Notes: generated by a model from the letters alone, not told the origin. DNA of 33,894 nucleotides from an uncultured Bacilli bacterium (GCA_910579535.1 CAJTUR010000017.1:1-33894); one strand, 5' to 3'. Counted from the stretch's first letter, positions 15,507 through 23,678 are shown. Numbers and translations are program-made.

Positions 15507-16021
15507 GTTTTTTATCAAAGATAGTGATTCCTTTGTTTGTGGTTTTTGTTCTTTTCTATGGACTAAAAAAGAAGGTTATGATTTATGATACTTTTTTAGA
15601 AGGGGCCAAAGAAGGGTTGGTTACGGTTTTTAATATTTTTCCTTCCATTATTGCTATGGTTTTTGCTATTAATATTTTTTTGGATAGCCACTTGATAGAG
15701 ACCGTTTTAGGTGTTTTAGAACCTGTTTTTTTAAAAGTAGGTCTTCCTTTAAACATTTTGCCAATGGCTTTGGTGCGACCTATTTCTGGAACAGCCTCTT
15801 TAGCGGTTTTAAATGATATTTTTGTTAATTTTGGACCTGATTCTTATGCGGGAAGGCTTGCATCGACGTTACAAGGTTGTACGGATACAACCATTTATGT
15901 CCTTGCACTTTATTTTGGAAGTGTAAAAATAAAAAAAACAAGGTATGCGTTATCAACGGGTTTATTTGCTGATTTGGTTGGTATTCTAGCCAGTTTGGTG
16001 ATTGTCTCCTTCTTTTTCTAG
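15503..16021 (+). CDS. spmB: Spore maturation protein B family membrane protein
   Basis: The 172-residue integral membrane protein is the partner of SpmA and carries the same Gate-type fold. The family signature is ALVRPISGTASLAVLND (about residues 88-104), followed by a STLQGCTDTTIYVLALYFG segment and a hydrophobic C-terminal end. Its ATG overlaps the spmA stop by 4 bases, with AGGAGGAAG immediately upstream inside spmA, a strong ribosome site. It closes the three-gene unit. No terminator hairpin was seen after it, so transcription may run into the next gene, which has its own promoter. Confidence 0.9.
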   Translation: MSFLSKIVIPLFVVFVLFYGLKKKVMIYDTFLEGAKEGLVTVFNIFPSIIAMVFAINIFLDSHLIETVLGVLEPVFLKVGLPLNILPMALVRPISGTASLAVLNDIFVNFGPDSYAGRLASTLQGCTDTTIYVLALYFGSVKIKKTRYALSTGLFADLVGILASLVIVSFFF

Positions 16022-16032
16022 TCGACTGAAAT

Positions 16033-16061
16033 TTGACAGAGACTTCTCATTATGGTAGAAT
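16033..16061 (+). promoter_or_regulatory. Vegetative promoter of the glucosaminidase-like gene
   Basis: Consensus TTGACA (16033-16038) and TAGAAT (16056-16061) are separated by 17 bases, giving a leader of about 30 bases that contains AGAGGT. Confidence 0.8.
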
Positions 16062-16097
16062 AGATACTGTTCCGCAAAAAAGAAGAGGTAGAGTAAA

Positions 16098-16748
16098 ATG
16101 AAAAATTTACCGTCGGTTAAGGGCGTTATGGCCCTAATCGCGATTTTCTTTGGTAATTTGTTATTATCCGCAATAGTAATGAATGAAACCAAGGGAATAA
16201 ATAATAGTGAACCATTGTTGATGAATGATTATTTACTAGTTGATTCATCTAATAATCTCGAAGCTTTAATGGAAAAAAAGGTGAGCTTGTTTGAAGACGA
16301 TCAAGAGGATGAAGTGGTAGAAGAACCCGTTGTCTATCTTGGGATGACTTTGAAAGAGTTAGCTAATAAATTAGATAAAAACTTAAAGTCTACGTTAACT
16401 GGATATGGAATGGTTTTTGCAAAGTATTCACTAAAATATGAAGTCGATCCTTATGTTGCTTTGGCAATTGTTTTACATGAGACAGGATGTGGAAGTGGTC
16501 GATGTAGTACTTTGACAAGTAGTTGTTATAATATAGGAGGAATGAAAGGAACTAATAAATGTGGAAGTGGGCCCTATGCTCGATTTAGAAGCTTAGATGC
16601 TGGTATAGAAGCATTTTTTAAAAATTTATCTTCTAATTATTATAAAAAAGGATTGAAAACGCCTGAGCAAATTGGAAAAAAATATGCGGAAAGTAGTACT
16701 TGGGCATCTCGAATTCGATTTTATGTTAATCAAATCCAAAATAGTTAA
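16098..16748 (+). CDS. Membrane-anchored glucosaminidase/lysozyme-like hydrolase
   Basis: The 216-residue protein has an uncleaved N-terminal membrane anchor (about residues 9-28), an acidic linker (EDDQEDEVVEE), then a lysozyme-like domain from about residue 85. The key segment is VDPYVALAIVLHETGCGSG with the likely catalytic Glu128 in HETG, followed by CYNIGGMKG, as in GH73-type glucosaminidases and related transglycosylase-like enzymes. It should cut the glycan backbone of peptidoglycan outside the cell. Four cysteines in the domain (131, 136, 143, 155) could form disulphides, which is unusual for low-GC Gram-positives. It has its own promoter, an AGAGGT ribosome site and a terminator, so it is monocistronic. 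The specific bond cleaved is uncertain. Confidence 0.82.
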   Translation: MKNLPSVKGVMALIAIFFGNLLLSAIVMNETKGINNSEPLLMNDYLLVDSSNNLEALMEKKVSLFEDDQEDEVVEEPVVYLGMTLKELANKLDKNLKSTLTGYGMVFAKYSLKYEVDPYVALAIVLHETGCGSGRCSTLTSSCYNIGGMKGTNKCGSGPYARFRSLDAGIEAFFKNLSSNYYKKGLKTPEQIGKKYAESSTWASRIRFYVNQIQNS

Positions 16749-16753
16749 TGATA

Positions 16754-16785
16754 AAAATTACTAAAGTCATTTTAGTAATTTTTTT
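16754..16785 (+). terminator. Rho-independent terminator of the glucosaminidase-like gene
   Basis: Arms 16754-16765 (AAAATTACTAAA) and 16771-16782 (TTTAGTAATTTT) pair perfectly over 12 bp and are followed by more T. Confidence 0.85.
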
Positions 16786-16811
16786 ATGTAATTTTTAATT
16801 CTTTTTTAGCC

Positions 16812-16842
16812 ACAAAAAAAGTTCAAAGAATTTGAACTTTTT
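16812..16842 (-). terminator. Rho-independent terminator of recU-ponA
   Basis: Arms 16816-16827 and 16831-16842 (AAAAAGTTCAAA / TTTGAACTTTTT) form a 12-bp stem with a tight GAA loop. On the minus strand it follows the ponA stop by one base and is followed by a T run. It faces the plus-strand terminator at 16754-16785, so the two convergent units are insulated. Confidence 0.85.
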
Positions 16843-16843
16843 G

Positions 16844-19582
16844 TTAATTTGTTTCTTCTTTTTTGACATTGATAGTATAAGTTTTTGATTTTTTAGATTC
16901 ATCTGTGACAGTAATTTTACAACTTGTGTTTGAATTTGTTAATTCACATGTTGTGTTGCTCACTTTACTTGTTGCTTCTATTGGGGTTGCGGTAAATTTA
17001 ATTTCTTTTAAGTCTTCTGTAATTGTAAGAGTATATTCGAGGGTGTCTTTATTAAATGCTGGAGAAAGTGTTCCATGGTCTGGAATTAAACTTTTTAAAG
17101 AGGTGGTATCAGTAGGTGTATTTGAATTATTTAATTTAGCATGAATGGTTAAGCCATCACTCATATTATTTTTAAAAATACTGTAAGCAGCTTTTATAAC
17201 AAATTTTAAGTTCGCTCCACTGGTTGCAATATAGGTGTATGAAGTAGAATTTGTATAACCTAAGCTGATTAATGAACCATCTGAATTTTCTAAATAAACT
17301 TGATAGCCAAGTGTACCAATATAGGCATTATTATAATTTATTCTTTCTTGATAATATTTTGCTGACCAATCACGATAATTTTCATTGAAGTAAGTTTGCA
17401 ATTCATTTGTATCAATGGCAGTTGGTGTTTTAATTGGATTCCAAGTGATGGTTATTGAAGAACCATTTACTAGGGCATTTCCATTTGTAGGCGTTTCTAG
17501 TTTGCTAAAACGATCAGATACTTCAGTTGGTTCCGTTCCTTGCTTAAATAAATCTGTCATTTTTAAATCGGCGGGTGTGTGTTCACTAGCTAATTTAAGT
17601 GGAATCGTTCCATATTCAACTGTTGCTTCTACCACACCACTTGGTTTAGAAAATTTTGCATTTGGTTTAAATATTTTATTGGCAATGGTCGACATAATTG
17701 CACGTCTTGCTTTTCCTCCTGTGGTACTTGTTAAATAACCTTGTTTATTGTTATCGTAACCATACCATAATGAAATAGAATAATCTGAGGTATAAGTGTT
17801 TACCCAATGGTTAGGTGTTGCGTTGGTTGGAATGCCTAATTGTTTGGCATCCGCAGCTGATATGGTAGTCGTACCACTTTTTGATGCTACTTCAGAATTT
17901 TTTACATTTATTGGACCAGCTACATTACGACCTGTTGCTTCTTTTAAAACATGAGTAATAATGTAAGCGGTTTCTTCACTCATTACTTTATTTTTTGTAT
18001 ATTTATAAGGCACTTCTTGTTCTGTTTCTGTATAAATGATTTTTGTAAAGGCGTAAGGCTCGATGTAATAGCCTCCTCTTGCAAAGGCGGCATAAGCAGC
18101 ACTTGATTCTAAAGGGCTTATTCCATCAAAACCACCAATGGATGCTGATTCAAATAAATCTTTACCAAAATCAATTCCTAAATTGTGAGCAAATTCAATT
18201 TTTTGTTCTAATGTTGTTTGTTGAAAGGCTTGAAGGGCTGGAATGTTTCTCGAATCTAATAAGGCTTCACGGAAAGTAATTAGTCCTTCAAATTTACCAT
18301 CGTAGTTTTTTAGTGATGTTCCGTTTGAATAGGTATAAGGTTCGTCAAATAAAAGATTGGCTGGAGAAGCGTTTCCATATTCAACCCATGGTCCATAGTC
18401 TAAAATTGGTTTTGCTGTTGAACCAGGTTGTTTTCTCATAAGAGCACGATTGTCACCCTTTGCTACGTAATTTCTACCTGGACCTAAAGCCACAACAGAA
18501 CCATCTACGGTAGAGGTAATAGCAATACCATTTTGTACTTTTTCATTTGCAAATTTATAAAGTTCACCATTTTCTAAAGCGACCAAAACATCTTGAACGT
18601 TTCGATCTAAAGTTGTATAAATAGTCATGGGTACTTGAGCAGGATTACTTCCTGTTTTTTCTTCAACATCTTGTAATACATAATCGATAAAGGCTTGATA
18701 ACCTTTATTGGTTGAAGCTGATTTGTCTTCTGTTTTTAGTAGTGATTGAATAGGGATCGAAGCGGCATCACTTGCTTCTTCTTTTGTAATGTAACCATGC
18801 CTAACCATTAGATCTAAAACAATTTTTTGTCTTGTTTTGGCACGTTCTGGGTGTTTTACAGGATCAAAGTAGGTAGGGTTATTAAACATTCCAACAAGTA
18901 AAGAAGCTTCAGGTAAAGATAAATCTTTTACTGATTTTCCAAATAGACTTTGGCTTCCTTGTTCTACTCCATAAATTCCAGAATAATAAGTCGATCCACC
19001 TTGAAACCATTGTGAATTTACGTAGAATTCAATAATTTCTTCTTTAGTATAAGCTTTTTCAATTTTGAAGATTGACATATAAATGTCTTTAAATTTACGA
19101 ATAATTCCTTTTATACCACTAGATTCTATTTTGTTATTTTCACTTTTACTGTAAGTGTTTTTAGCTACTTGCATGGTTAGGGTAGAAGCTCCTCCAGCAT
19201 CGTCTTGACCCATAGCTTGTTTGATACTTGCTTTTAAAAATCTTGCAGCATCAAAACCATTGTGTTGAAAGAATCTTGAATCTTCTGTTGCCACTAGAGC
19301 ATCGATTAAGACTTCAGGTAAATCATCGTATGTTGAAAGAATACGATTTTCTTGTCCAATACGAGCAAATTCTTCACCTTTGTTGTCTAGTAATACCGTA
19401 GGAACAGTACTGTAAAGTTTTGTTTTAGTAAAATCGGGAGCAGTAATAACTATATAGGCTCCAAAACTTAATGTTCCTATTGCTGCGGTGATTCCTAAAA
19501 TCATCAAAATAATTAAAAAAATGTGTCTTTTCTTCTTTGGCTTGTTTTCTTTTTTCTTTCTTTTTAATTTTATTTTTTTCAT
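16844..19582 (-). CDS. ponA: Class A penicillin-binding protein 1 (glycosyltransferase/transpeptidase)
   Basis: The 912-residue bifunctional peptidoglycan synthase has a short basic cytoplasmic tail and one membrane segment (20-48). The GT51 domain has EDSRFFQHNGFD (catalytic Glu100) and GGASTLTMQVAKN (130-142). The transpeptidase domain has STAK (Ser388, Lys391), SRN (444-446) and KSGT (568-571). After about residue 690 come an FN3-like segment and a cadherin-like beta-sandwich (about 828-908, LKSLIPDHGTLSPAF) with two cysteines (879, 888). Extra C-terminal beta domains are known in Firmicute PBP1, but the cadherin-like one with paired cysteines is worth noting. Its ATG directly follows the recU stop with no spacer, and AAGGAGG lies inside the recU end, so the pair is translationally coupled, as in B. 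subtilis recU-ponA. Confidence 0.96.
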   Translation of the reverse strand: MKKIKLKRKKKENKPKKKRHIFLIILMILGITAAIGTLSFGAYIVITAPDFTKTKLYSTVPTVLLDNKGEEFARIGQENRILSTYDDLPEVLIDALVATEDSRFFQHNGFDAARFLKASIKQAMGQDDAGGASTLTMQVAKNTYSKSENNKIESSGIKGIIRKFKDIYMSIFKIEKAYTKEEIIEFYVNSQWFQGGSTYYSGIYGVEQGSQSLFGKSVKDLSLPEASLLVGMFNNPTYFDPVKHPERAKTRQKIVLDLMVRHGYITKEEASDAASIPIQSLLKTEDKSASTNKGYQAFIDYVLQDVEEKTGSNPAQVPMTIYTTLDRNVQDVLVALENGELYKFANEKVQNGIAITSTVDGSVVALGPGRNYVAKGDNRALMRKQPGSTAKPILDYGPWVEYGNASPANLLFDEPYTYSNGTSLKNYDGKFEGLITFREALLDSRNIPALQAFQQTTLEQKIEFAHNLGIDFGKDLFESASIGGFDGISPLESSAAYAAFARGGYYIEPYAFTKIIYTETEQEVPYKYTKNKVMSEETAYIITHVLKEATGRNVAGPINVKNSEVASKSGTTTISAADAKQLGIPTNATPNHWVNTYTSDYSISLWYGYDNNKQGYLTSTTGGKARRAIMSTIANKIFKPNAKFSKPSGVVEATVEYGTIPLKLASEHTPADLKMTDLFKQGTEPTEVSDRFSKLETPTNGNALVNGSSITITWNPIKTPTAIDTNELQTYFNENYRDWSAKYYQERINYNNAYIGTLGYQVYLENSDGSLISLGYTNSTSYTYIATSGANLKFVIKAAYSIFKNNMSDGLTIHAKLNNSNTPTDTTSLKSLIPDHGTLSPAFNKDTLEYTLTITEDLKEIKFTATPIEATSKVSNTTCELTNSNTSCKITVTDESKKSKTYTINVKKEETN

Positions 19583-20146
19583 TTATGCTTCCTCCTTAAA
19601 ATAGATGTTGTCTACTATTTTTAAATAATCAAGTATGGGTCTAAAACCATAAGGGATTAAATAGCCTTTTTCTTTAATATAATCGTATTGGATACTTTTC
19701 CTATTGTTTTTTTCTAAGTAATCAACAAAGTGATCTCCTGTCAGTAAATAAACGAGGCCATTTATTTTTATTATTAAAAAAGTAATTCCTTGATGTTCTA
19801 TTACTTTTTTTAGGTGATGAATTTGATGGGCATGAATATTAGCTAAAGGAAAAGACGTTTTTAGTTCAGTTACTTTTGCTTCAAATTCAATATATTTTCC
19901 TCGATATAAGCCATTGTAATCAAGAGTAGAAGGTTCTTTAAAAAAAGCTCGATCAATCACTTTTCCTTCTTTAGAATAACTTACTTTAGCTACTCCAATG
20001 GGTGTGGGTTTTTTATAGATTAAAGCTTTGTTGGTTTCTAAATAATATTCATTTGTTAAATTAAGTTCATCTTCTAAATCCATTCCTCTGTTTTTATGAG
20101 ATAAAGGATTTTTAATTGTTTTCTTGATGTTATTAGGATAATTCAT
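19583..20146 (-). CDS. recU: Holliday junction resolvase RecU
   Basis: RecU cleaves four-way DNA junctions in recombination and chromosome segregation. The 187-residue protein has the family core STLDYNGLYRGKYIEFEAK: Asp76, Glu89 and Lys91 match the metal-binding D...ExK triad of the PD-(D/E)xK-like nuclease fold. It is followed by TSFPLANIHAHQIHHL, almost the same as Bacillus RecU. The ATG at 20146 has AGGTG 7 bases upstream and a TATAAT box close by. It is immediately followed by ponA, the conserved Firmicute arrangement that links recombination with wall synthesis genes. Confidence 0.95.
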   Translation of the reverse strand: MNYPNNIKKTIKNPLSHKNRGMDLEDELNLTNEYYLETNKALIYKKPTPIGVAKVSYSKEGKVIDRAFFKEPSTLDYNGLYRGKYIEFEAKVTELKTSFPLANIHAHQIHHLKKVIEHQGITFLIIKINGLVYLLTGDHFVDYLEKNNRKSIQYDYIKEKGYLIPYGFRPILDYLKIVDNIYFKEEA

Positions 20147-20165
20147 TTCAAATCACCTATTAATA

Positions 20166-20171
20166 ATTATA
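20166..20171 (-). promoter_or_regulatory. Possible -10 element for recU-ponA
   Basis: TATAAT on the minus strand lies 20 bases upstream of the recU ATG; the -35 region (TAGTAA at 20189-20194) is poor. The spacing leaves a very short leader, so this is tentative. Confidence 0.35.
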
Positions 20172-20210
20172 CTATAGAATAAGTGATTTTACTATATTAA
20201 GGAAAAGAAC

Positions 20211-20240
20211 TTTACAAAAACTTCTCTTTGCTTCTATAAT
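20211..20240 (+). promoter_or_regulatory. Vegetative promoter in front of the decayed gene
   Basis: TTTACA (20211-20216) and TATAAT (20235-20240) are 18 bases apart, followed by AGGAGG (20250-20255) and ATG 20261. The expression signals are intact although the gene behind them is broken. Confidence 0.75.
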
Positions 20241-20260
20241 TAAAGAAACAGGAGGTTTTT

Positions 20261-21532
20261 ATGTTTCCCTATTATGAAGTGTTAGAAGATGCGAATGATT
20301 TTAATATTTATCTTGCGGATGATTTGGTTCATTGCAATCGTGATTTTAGATTTTTAAAAGAACTTGATGTTCCTTTTATTGATAAGTATAAAAGTCTTTT
20401 TTTAAAATTAAATTTTTTAGATGATTTAATTAAAGCACATAATGAAAAGTTTGAGGTGCAATTATTTTGTAAGGATAGATGGACGCTTTATGAAATGTTT
20501 TCTTATATATATGATTTGAACAAGAGAGATTGGAATGTGGATTAGAAGAAATAACAATGATTAAGAATTCAATCTCCTTAATGAGAAAGTTAAATGAATA
20601 TGAGGTTTATTTGAACTATTTTATTAAATTGTATCCAAGTGATAATGACTTTTTTATAAATTTAAGAAATACATTACAAGGGTGTTTAAGTGATTTGAAA
20701 AAAGTAATTAAAATACACCCAAAAAGTTGAATTATAAAGAAAAAGAGTTCCTGAAGGATGGTATATGACCACAGATGGGTATCTTTATAATCCAAATGGA
20801 GAAGTTGGGCACGATTTAAAAGGGCATAAAGACGGAAATTTAAGAATAGATTTGCTTTATATTAAAGAAAGATTAATGAATCATAAAGACATTTCGATGC
20901 GGTACTATAACGAAAAAGAAAGTTATGTAGAACATTTAAAAAAAAATCCAAAAAGAGGGCTCTGTTACTGAACTTGATTTTTGGGTTTATGCGAATTCCA
21001 TTCACGATTTTAATGTGGTCTTAATGAAACAAATGTTAGAAGAAAAAGTATTTAGTGATATGGTTTGTGCTTTATCTGAGGAAGAATTTATAACACTAAT
21101 ATTAGGAAATAAAAGAAAAACAATTTGTTGTGAATTTCCAGAAAGAGCCTATTTTTTCATTTGTTTAAAACTAATATGGAGATAAAGCGAAGTTACCAGC
21201 CGAATATTAATACCTTAGTTCAAGGGTATTTTGATGCGGTTATATCTTTATATCGTGCCTTTTCTAGGTTAAATGTATCTAAACAAAAAGCAAGAAATGT
21301 TGAAAAAATTTATGAGGCATGTTTAAAATTTTATAAAAATAGATATGAAGAAGTCTTAATGCGTTTTTAAGGGTTTGATTTGTATATCATTCCACCAGTG
21401 GTCTATGATAAATATTTAGATGATGTAAGTGTTTGTGATATGCATTCCTATATGCTTGAACATTATTTTGAAAAAAAATTAAAAGAATATAAAGGAAAAG
21501 GACGAGTGTTAATAAGAGGTATAAATTGCTAA
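20261..21532 (+). pseudogene. Decayed gene of unknown function (about 420 codons, several frame breaks and a stop)
   Basis: Five open segments in different frames read as one protein. Segment 1 is 20261-20545 (MFPYYEVLEDANDFNIYL). Segment 2, shifted near 20515-20543, runs to 20730 (LRNTLQGCLSDLKKV). Segment 3, shifted between about 20700 and 20747, runs to 20971 and contains VPEGWYMTTDGYLYNPNGE. Segment 4, shifted at the A9 run 20938-20946, runs to 21185 (GSVTELDFWVYANSIHDFN). Segment 5, shifted at the T6 run 21152-21157, runs to an in-frame TAA at 21368-21370 and continues beyond it (GFDLYIIPPVVYDKYLDD) to TAA 21530-21532. Coding character is kept on both sides of every break, and only the first segment has a ribosome site. 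The protein is soluble, mostly helical, and rich in aromatic and charged residues. The family was not recognised. Assembly indels are an alternative, but the breaks are not all in homopolymers. Confidence 0.75.
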
Positions 21533-21580
21533 CTTTTGTCGAAACTCTTTTTCTCGTTTTTTTTATTTAGTATTCTTATT

Positions 21581-21721
21581 ATGGTGATGGTCATGGCACG
21601 AATAGATAAGCTATTTAATGAGATGATAGAGAAAGTAAAAGAGTGTTCATTATTGTTAGAAAAGAAAAGTCTAAATGTAGAAGAAGACATATACTATAAT
21701 AGTGAGGAAAAGGATAAGTGA
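21581..21721 (+). CDS. Small hypothetical protein (doubtful)
   Basis: A frame of 46 codons from ATG 21581 (or 42 from ATG 21593) encodes MARIDKLFNEMIEKVKECS and a charged end. The frame is open back to TTG 21536, which would add a hydrophobic N terminus (FFSFFLFSILIMVMVM) and make a single-pass membrane protein. It begins 4 bases after the decayed gene and ends just before the gpsB promoter. No convincing ribosome site is visible for any of the starts. It may be a real small protein or a chance frame. Confidence 0.3.
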   Translation: MVMVMARIDKLFNEMIEKVKECSLLLEKKSLNVEEDIYYNSEEKDK

Positions 21722-21722
21722 C

Positions 21723-21752
21723 TTGACAAAATTCGCTATATTTTATTATAAT
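21723..21752 (+). promoter_or_regulatory. Vegetative promoter of gpsB-rnpB
   Basis: Consensus TTGACA (21723-21728) and consensus TATAAT (21747-21752) are 18 bases apart. It is the likely source of the gpsB and RNase P RNA transcript. Confidence 0.82.
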
Positions 21753-21775
21753 TACTTTGTAAGAAGGTGGTAATT

Positions 21776-22108
21776 TTGTATAGTGATAAGATTTCATTGT
21801 CTGCTGATGATATTTTAGAAAAAGATTTTAAAATTGATGCAAGAGGTTATCGTCCTCAAGAAGTAGATAAGTTTTTGGATCTCATTATTTCTGATTATAC
21901 AGAATTTAGTACCATTATTAAAAGACAGGATAAGGAAATTAAAGCTTTAACGGAAGAGAATCGAAAGTTAAAACAAGAATACAATAAACTTCATAGTCGT
22001 ATGGAAGCGGCAGCGGATGAGGGAAGTACAAGAAATCCTGTCAATAATGTAGATTTATTAAGACGGATTAGTCAATTGGAAAAGATAGTTTTTGGTAAAG
22101 ATGAATAA
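21776..22108 (+). CDS. gpsB: Cell division and wall-synthesis adaptor GpsB (DivIVA-like)
   Basis: GpsB links penicillin-binding proteins to the division machinery. The 110-residue product has the N-terminal DivIVA-type membrane-binding segment (SADDILEKDFKIDARGYRPQEVDKFLD, cited in two halves: residues 8-20 and 21-34) and a coiled coil (about 38-75). A Ser/Asn-rich linker and a short C-terminal helix (VDLLRRISQLEKIVFG) that would trimerise follow. TTG 21776 is chosen because GAAGGTGG ends 5 bases upstream; the GTG at 21767 lies within that site. It is followed at once by rnpB, the order also found in B. subtilis. Size and order of parts separate it from full-length DivIVA. Confidence 0.92.
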   Translation: MYSDKISLSADDILEKDFKIDARGYRPQEVDKFLDLIISDYTEFSTIIKRQDKEIKALTEENRKLKQEYNKLHSRMEAAADEGSTRNPVNNVDLLRRISQLEKIVFGKDE

Positions 22109-22456
22109 AACAAAGGGCAAATGCTGCATATTTGTTGTGTAGAGGAAAGTCCATGCTCACACAATCTGTGATGATTGTAGTGTTCGTGCTTAGGGAAAAA
22201 ATAACCTAAGGCAAGGATTCTTGACGGCGAAGAACATACCTTAAATGGTATAAGTATTTGTAAAGTGCCAAAGAGACGAGCTAATTTGGAAACGAATTAG
22301 GTGGAACGTGGTAAACCCCGCGAGTGAGAAACCCAAATTTGGTAGGGGAGCTTCTAAGTCGGAATAAAGAACGATAAAGAGGACCTAAATTTATTTAGGT
22401 AGATAAATATTTGCCGCACCTAAAAGGTGTTACAGAACATGGCTTATTTTGGTTTA
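22107..22456 (+). ncRNA. rnpB: RNase P RNA, B. subtilis type (class B)
   Basis: This is the catalytic RNA that matures tRNA 5' ends. Conserved parts are in order: AGAGGAAAGTCC (22141-22152), the GTGTTCGTGC segment, AAAGTGCC and GACGAG, the GGAACGTGGTAAACCCC core, GAGAAACCCAAATTTGG (from 22326) with TAGGGG, TTGCCGC and the 3' ACAGAACATGGCTTA (22432-22446). The outer P1 helix can form between TAAAACAAA (22106-22114) and TTTTGGTTTA (22447-22456) with one mismatch, so the RNA begins within or right after the gpsB stop codon. Exact ends are approximate. No strong terminator follows before rodZ. Confidence 0.95.
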
Positions 22457-22485
22457 TTTATTTTTATATAAAGGAGTGAAAAATC

Positions 22486-22953
22486 TTGAACGGTATTGGA
22501 AAGTTGTTCCGAGTTACCAGGGAGGAAGCTGGTGTCACGATAAGTGAAGCTAGTAAAGATTTGGATATAAAAGAGGTTATTTTACAAAATATTGAAGATG
22601 GCAACATCGGATGTTTTAAAGATATTTATGTTTTAAAGAATAATATTTATAATTATTCAAAATATTTGGGTATTGATTCAGAAAAAATCATTGATGAATT
22701 TAATGAATACATGTTTGAGTATACTTCAAAAATTCCTGTAAAAGAGATTGAAAAAAAGATTCAGGATTCTGTGAAAAATGAAAAGAAAGAAATTGCATCG
22801 CCTTATACTAAGGTGAGTAAAAAACGTACTAAAAATATCTATATATTACTTTATAGTATTGGAATCTTTTTGTTTTTAATCACACTTATTTGGAGTGTAA
22901 AACAAATCGTAATTCATAGAGAAGTGTCACAGACGGTTAGTTATGTCAAGTAA
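22486..22953 (+). CDS. rodZ: RodZ-like membrane protein with helix-turn-helix domain
   Basis: RodZ connects the MreB cytoskeleton to the wall elongation machinery. The 155-residue protein has an N-terminal helix-turn-helix (residues 5-70: LFRVTREEAGVTISEASKDL, then a DIKEVILQNIEDG recognition region), a charged linker and one membrane helix (about 117-137). Only 16 residues lie outside, so the usual extracytoplasmic beta domain is missing, as in short Firmicute versions. TTG 22486 is the start because AAGGAGTG (22471-22478) is correctly spaced. It overlaps the pgsA region, the common Bacillus order (ymfM-pgsA). A plain HTH regulator is the alternative; the membrane helix and neighbour favour RodZ. 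Confidence 0.82.
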   Translation: MNGIGKLFRVTREEAGVTISEASKDLDIKEVILQNIEDGNIGCFKDIYVLKNNIYNYSKYLGIDSEKIIDEFNEYMFEYTSKIPVKEIEKKIQDSVKNEKKEIASPYTKVSKKRTKNIYILLYSIGIFLFLITLIWSVKQIVIHREVSQTVSYVK

Positions 22954-22963
22954 GGAGAAAAAA

Positions 22964-23566
22964 ATGAATTTACCAAATAAAATTACTTTATTTAGAATTG
23001 TGTTATCGATTTTTACTTTGGTCTTGTTACTTATTCCATGGTATCATTTTGGCATTTCTTTTCCCACTTTTTCTGTTGCAGGAAAAGTAGTGATTGAAAG
23101 TAAATATTTGATTGTAGGGGTTTTATTTGTTATTGCTTCTCTTACAGATATTTTTGATGGGTATATTGCTCGAAGTAAAAATATGGTTACTGATTTTGGT
23201 AAAGTAATGGATGCCATTGCGGATAAAATACTTGTGAATGGAGTTTTGATTTTACTTGCTCATGATGGATTTATTTCAGTTTTGATTCCTATTGTTATTA
23301 TTACTCGTGATACAATTGTTGATTCGATTAAATGTGTTTGTGCGAGTCAAGGGAAAGTTGTTGGAGCAAGTAAAATGGCGAAAGTGAAAACGATTTTAAT
23401 GATGATAGGTGTTTCTTTTATGTTATTTTACAATGTTCCTTTTGAATTGATTCGTCTTCCATTTGCTGATATTTTTATCTATTTAGCGTGTATTTTGTCT
23501 ATTGTTTCTGGGTGTGAGTATTATTACACGTCTAAAAATTTGTTGTTTAAAAAAAACAATTCTTGA
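22964..23566 (+). CDS. pgsA: CDP-diacylglycerol-glycerol-3-phosphate 3-phosphatidyltransferase
   Basis: PgsA makes phosphatidylglycerophosphate, the committed step to phosphatidylglycerol, in the cytoplasmic membrane. The 200-residue protein has several membrane helices and the complete CDP-alcohol phosphotransferase signature D-G-x2-A-R-x8-G-x3-D-x3-D: Asp65, Gly66, Ala69, Arg70, Gly79, Asp83, Asp87. The start is ATG 22964, with AAGGAG 6 bases upstream; an earlier in-frame ATG at 22943 lies inside rodZ before that site. It begins 10 bases after the rodZ stop and is probably co-transcribed with it. Its stop codon sits in the loop of the terminator. Confidence 0.95.
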   Translation: MNLPNKITLFRIVLSIFTLVLLLIPWYHFGISFPTFSVAGKVVIESKYLIVGVLFVIASLTDIFDGYIARSKNMVTDFGKVMDAIADKILVNGVLILLAHDGFISVLIPIVIITRDTIVDSIKCVCASQGKVVGASKMAKVKTILMMIGVSFMLFYNVPFELIRLPFADIFIYLACILSIVSGCEYYYTSKNLLFKKNNS

Positions 23567-23583
23567 AAGAGAGTTGTTTTTTT
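23553..23583 (+). terminator. Rho-independent terminator of rodZ-pgsA
   Basis: Arms 23553-23563 (AAAACAATTCT) and 23570-23580 (AGAGTTGTTTT) form an 11-bp stem with one G-U pair; the pgsA TGA is in the 6-base loop and T residues follow. Confidence 0.85.
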
Positions 23584-23678
23584 AAAAAAATATTTATTGT
23601 CTAAAATGAAATTTAAAAGAGTTAAAAAATAAAACCATAAAAATAAAAAAAAGTCAACAGAATTCAGAAGATTTGTCA

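Noticed and set aside
17415..17738. 107-codon plus-strand frame opposite ponA
   Set aside because: It is antisense to conserved ponA sequence, starts without a ribosome site and resembles no protein.
20261..21370. Five separate small genes in place of one broken gene
   Set aside because: Only the first has a ribosome site, and the translations continue smoothly across the breaks when frames are joined.
22943..22963. ATG start extending PgsA by 7 residues
   Set aside because: The AAGGAG site lies after it, correctly spaced for ATG 22964.
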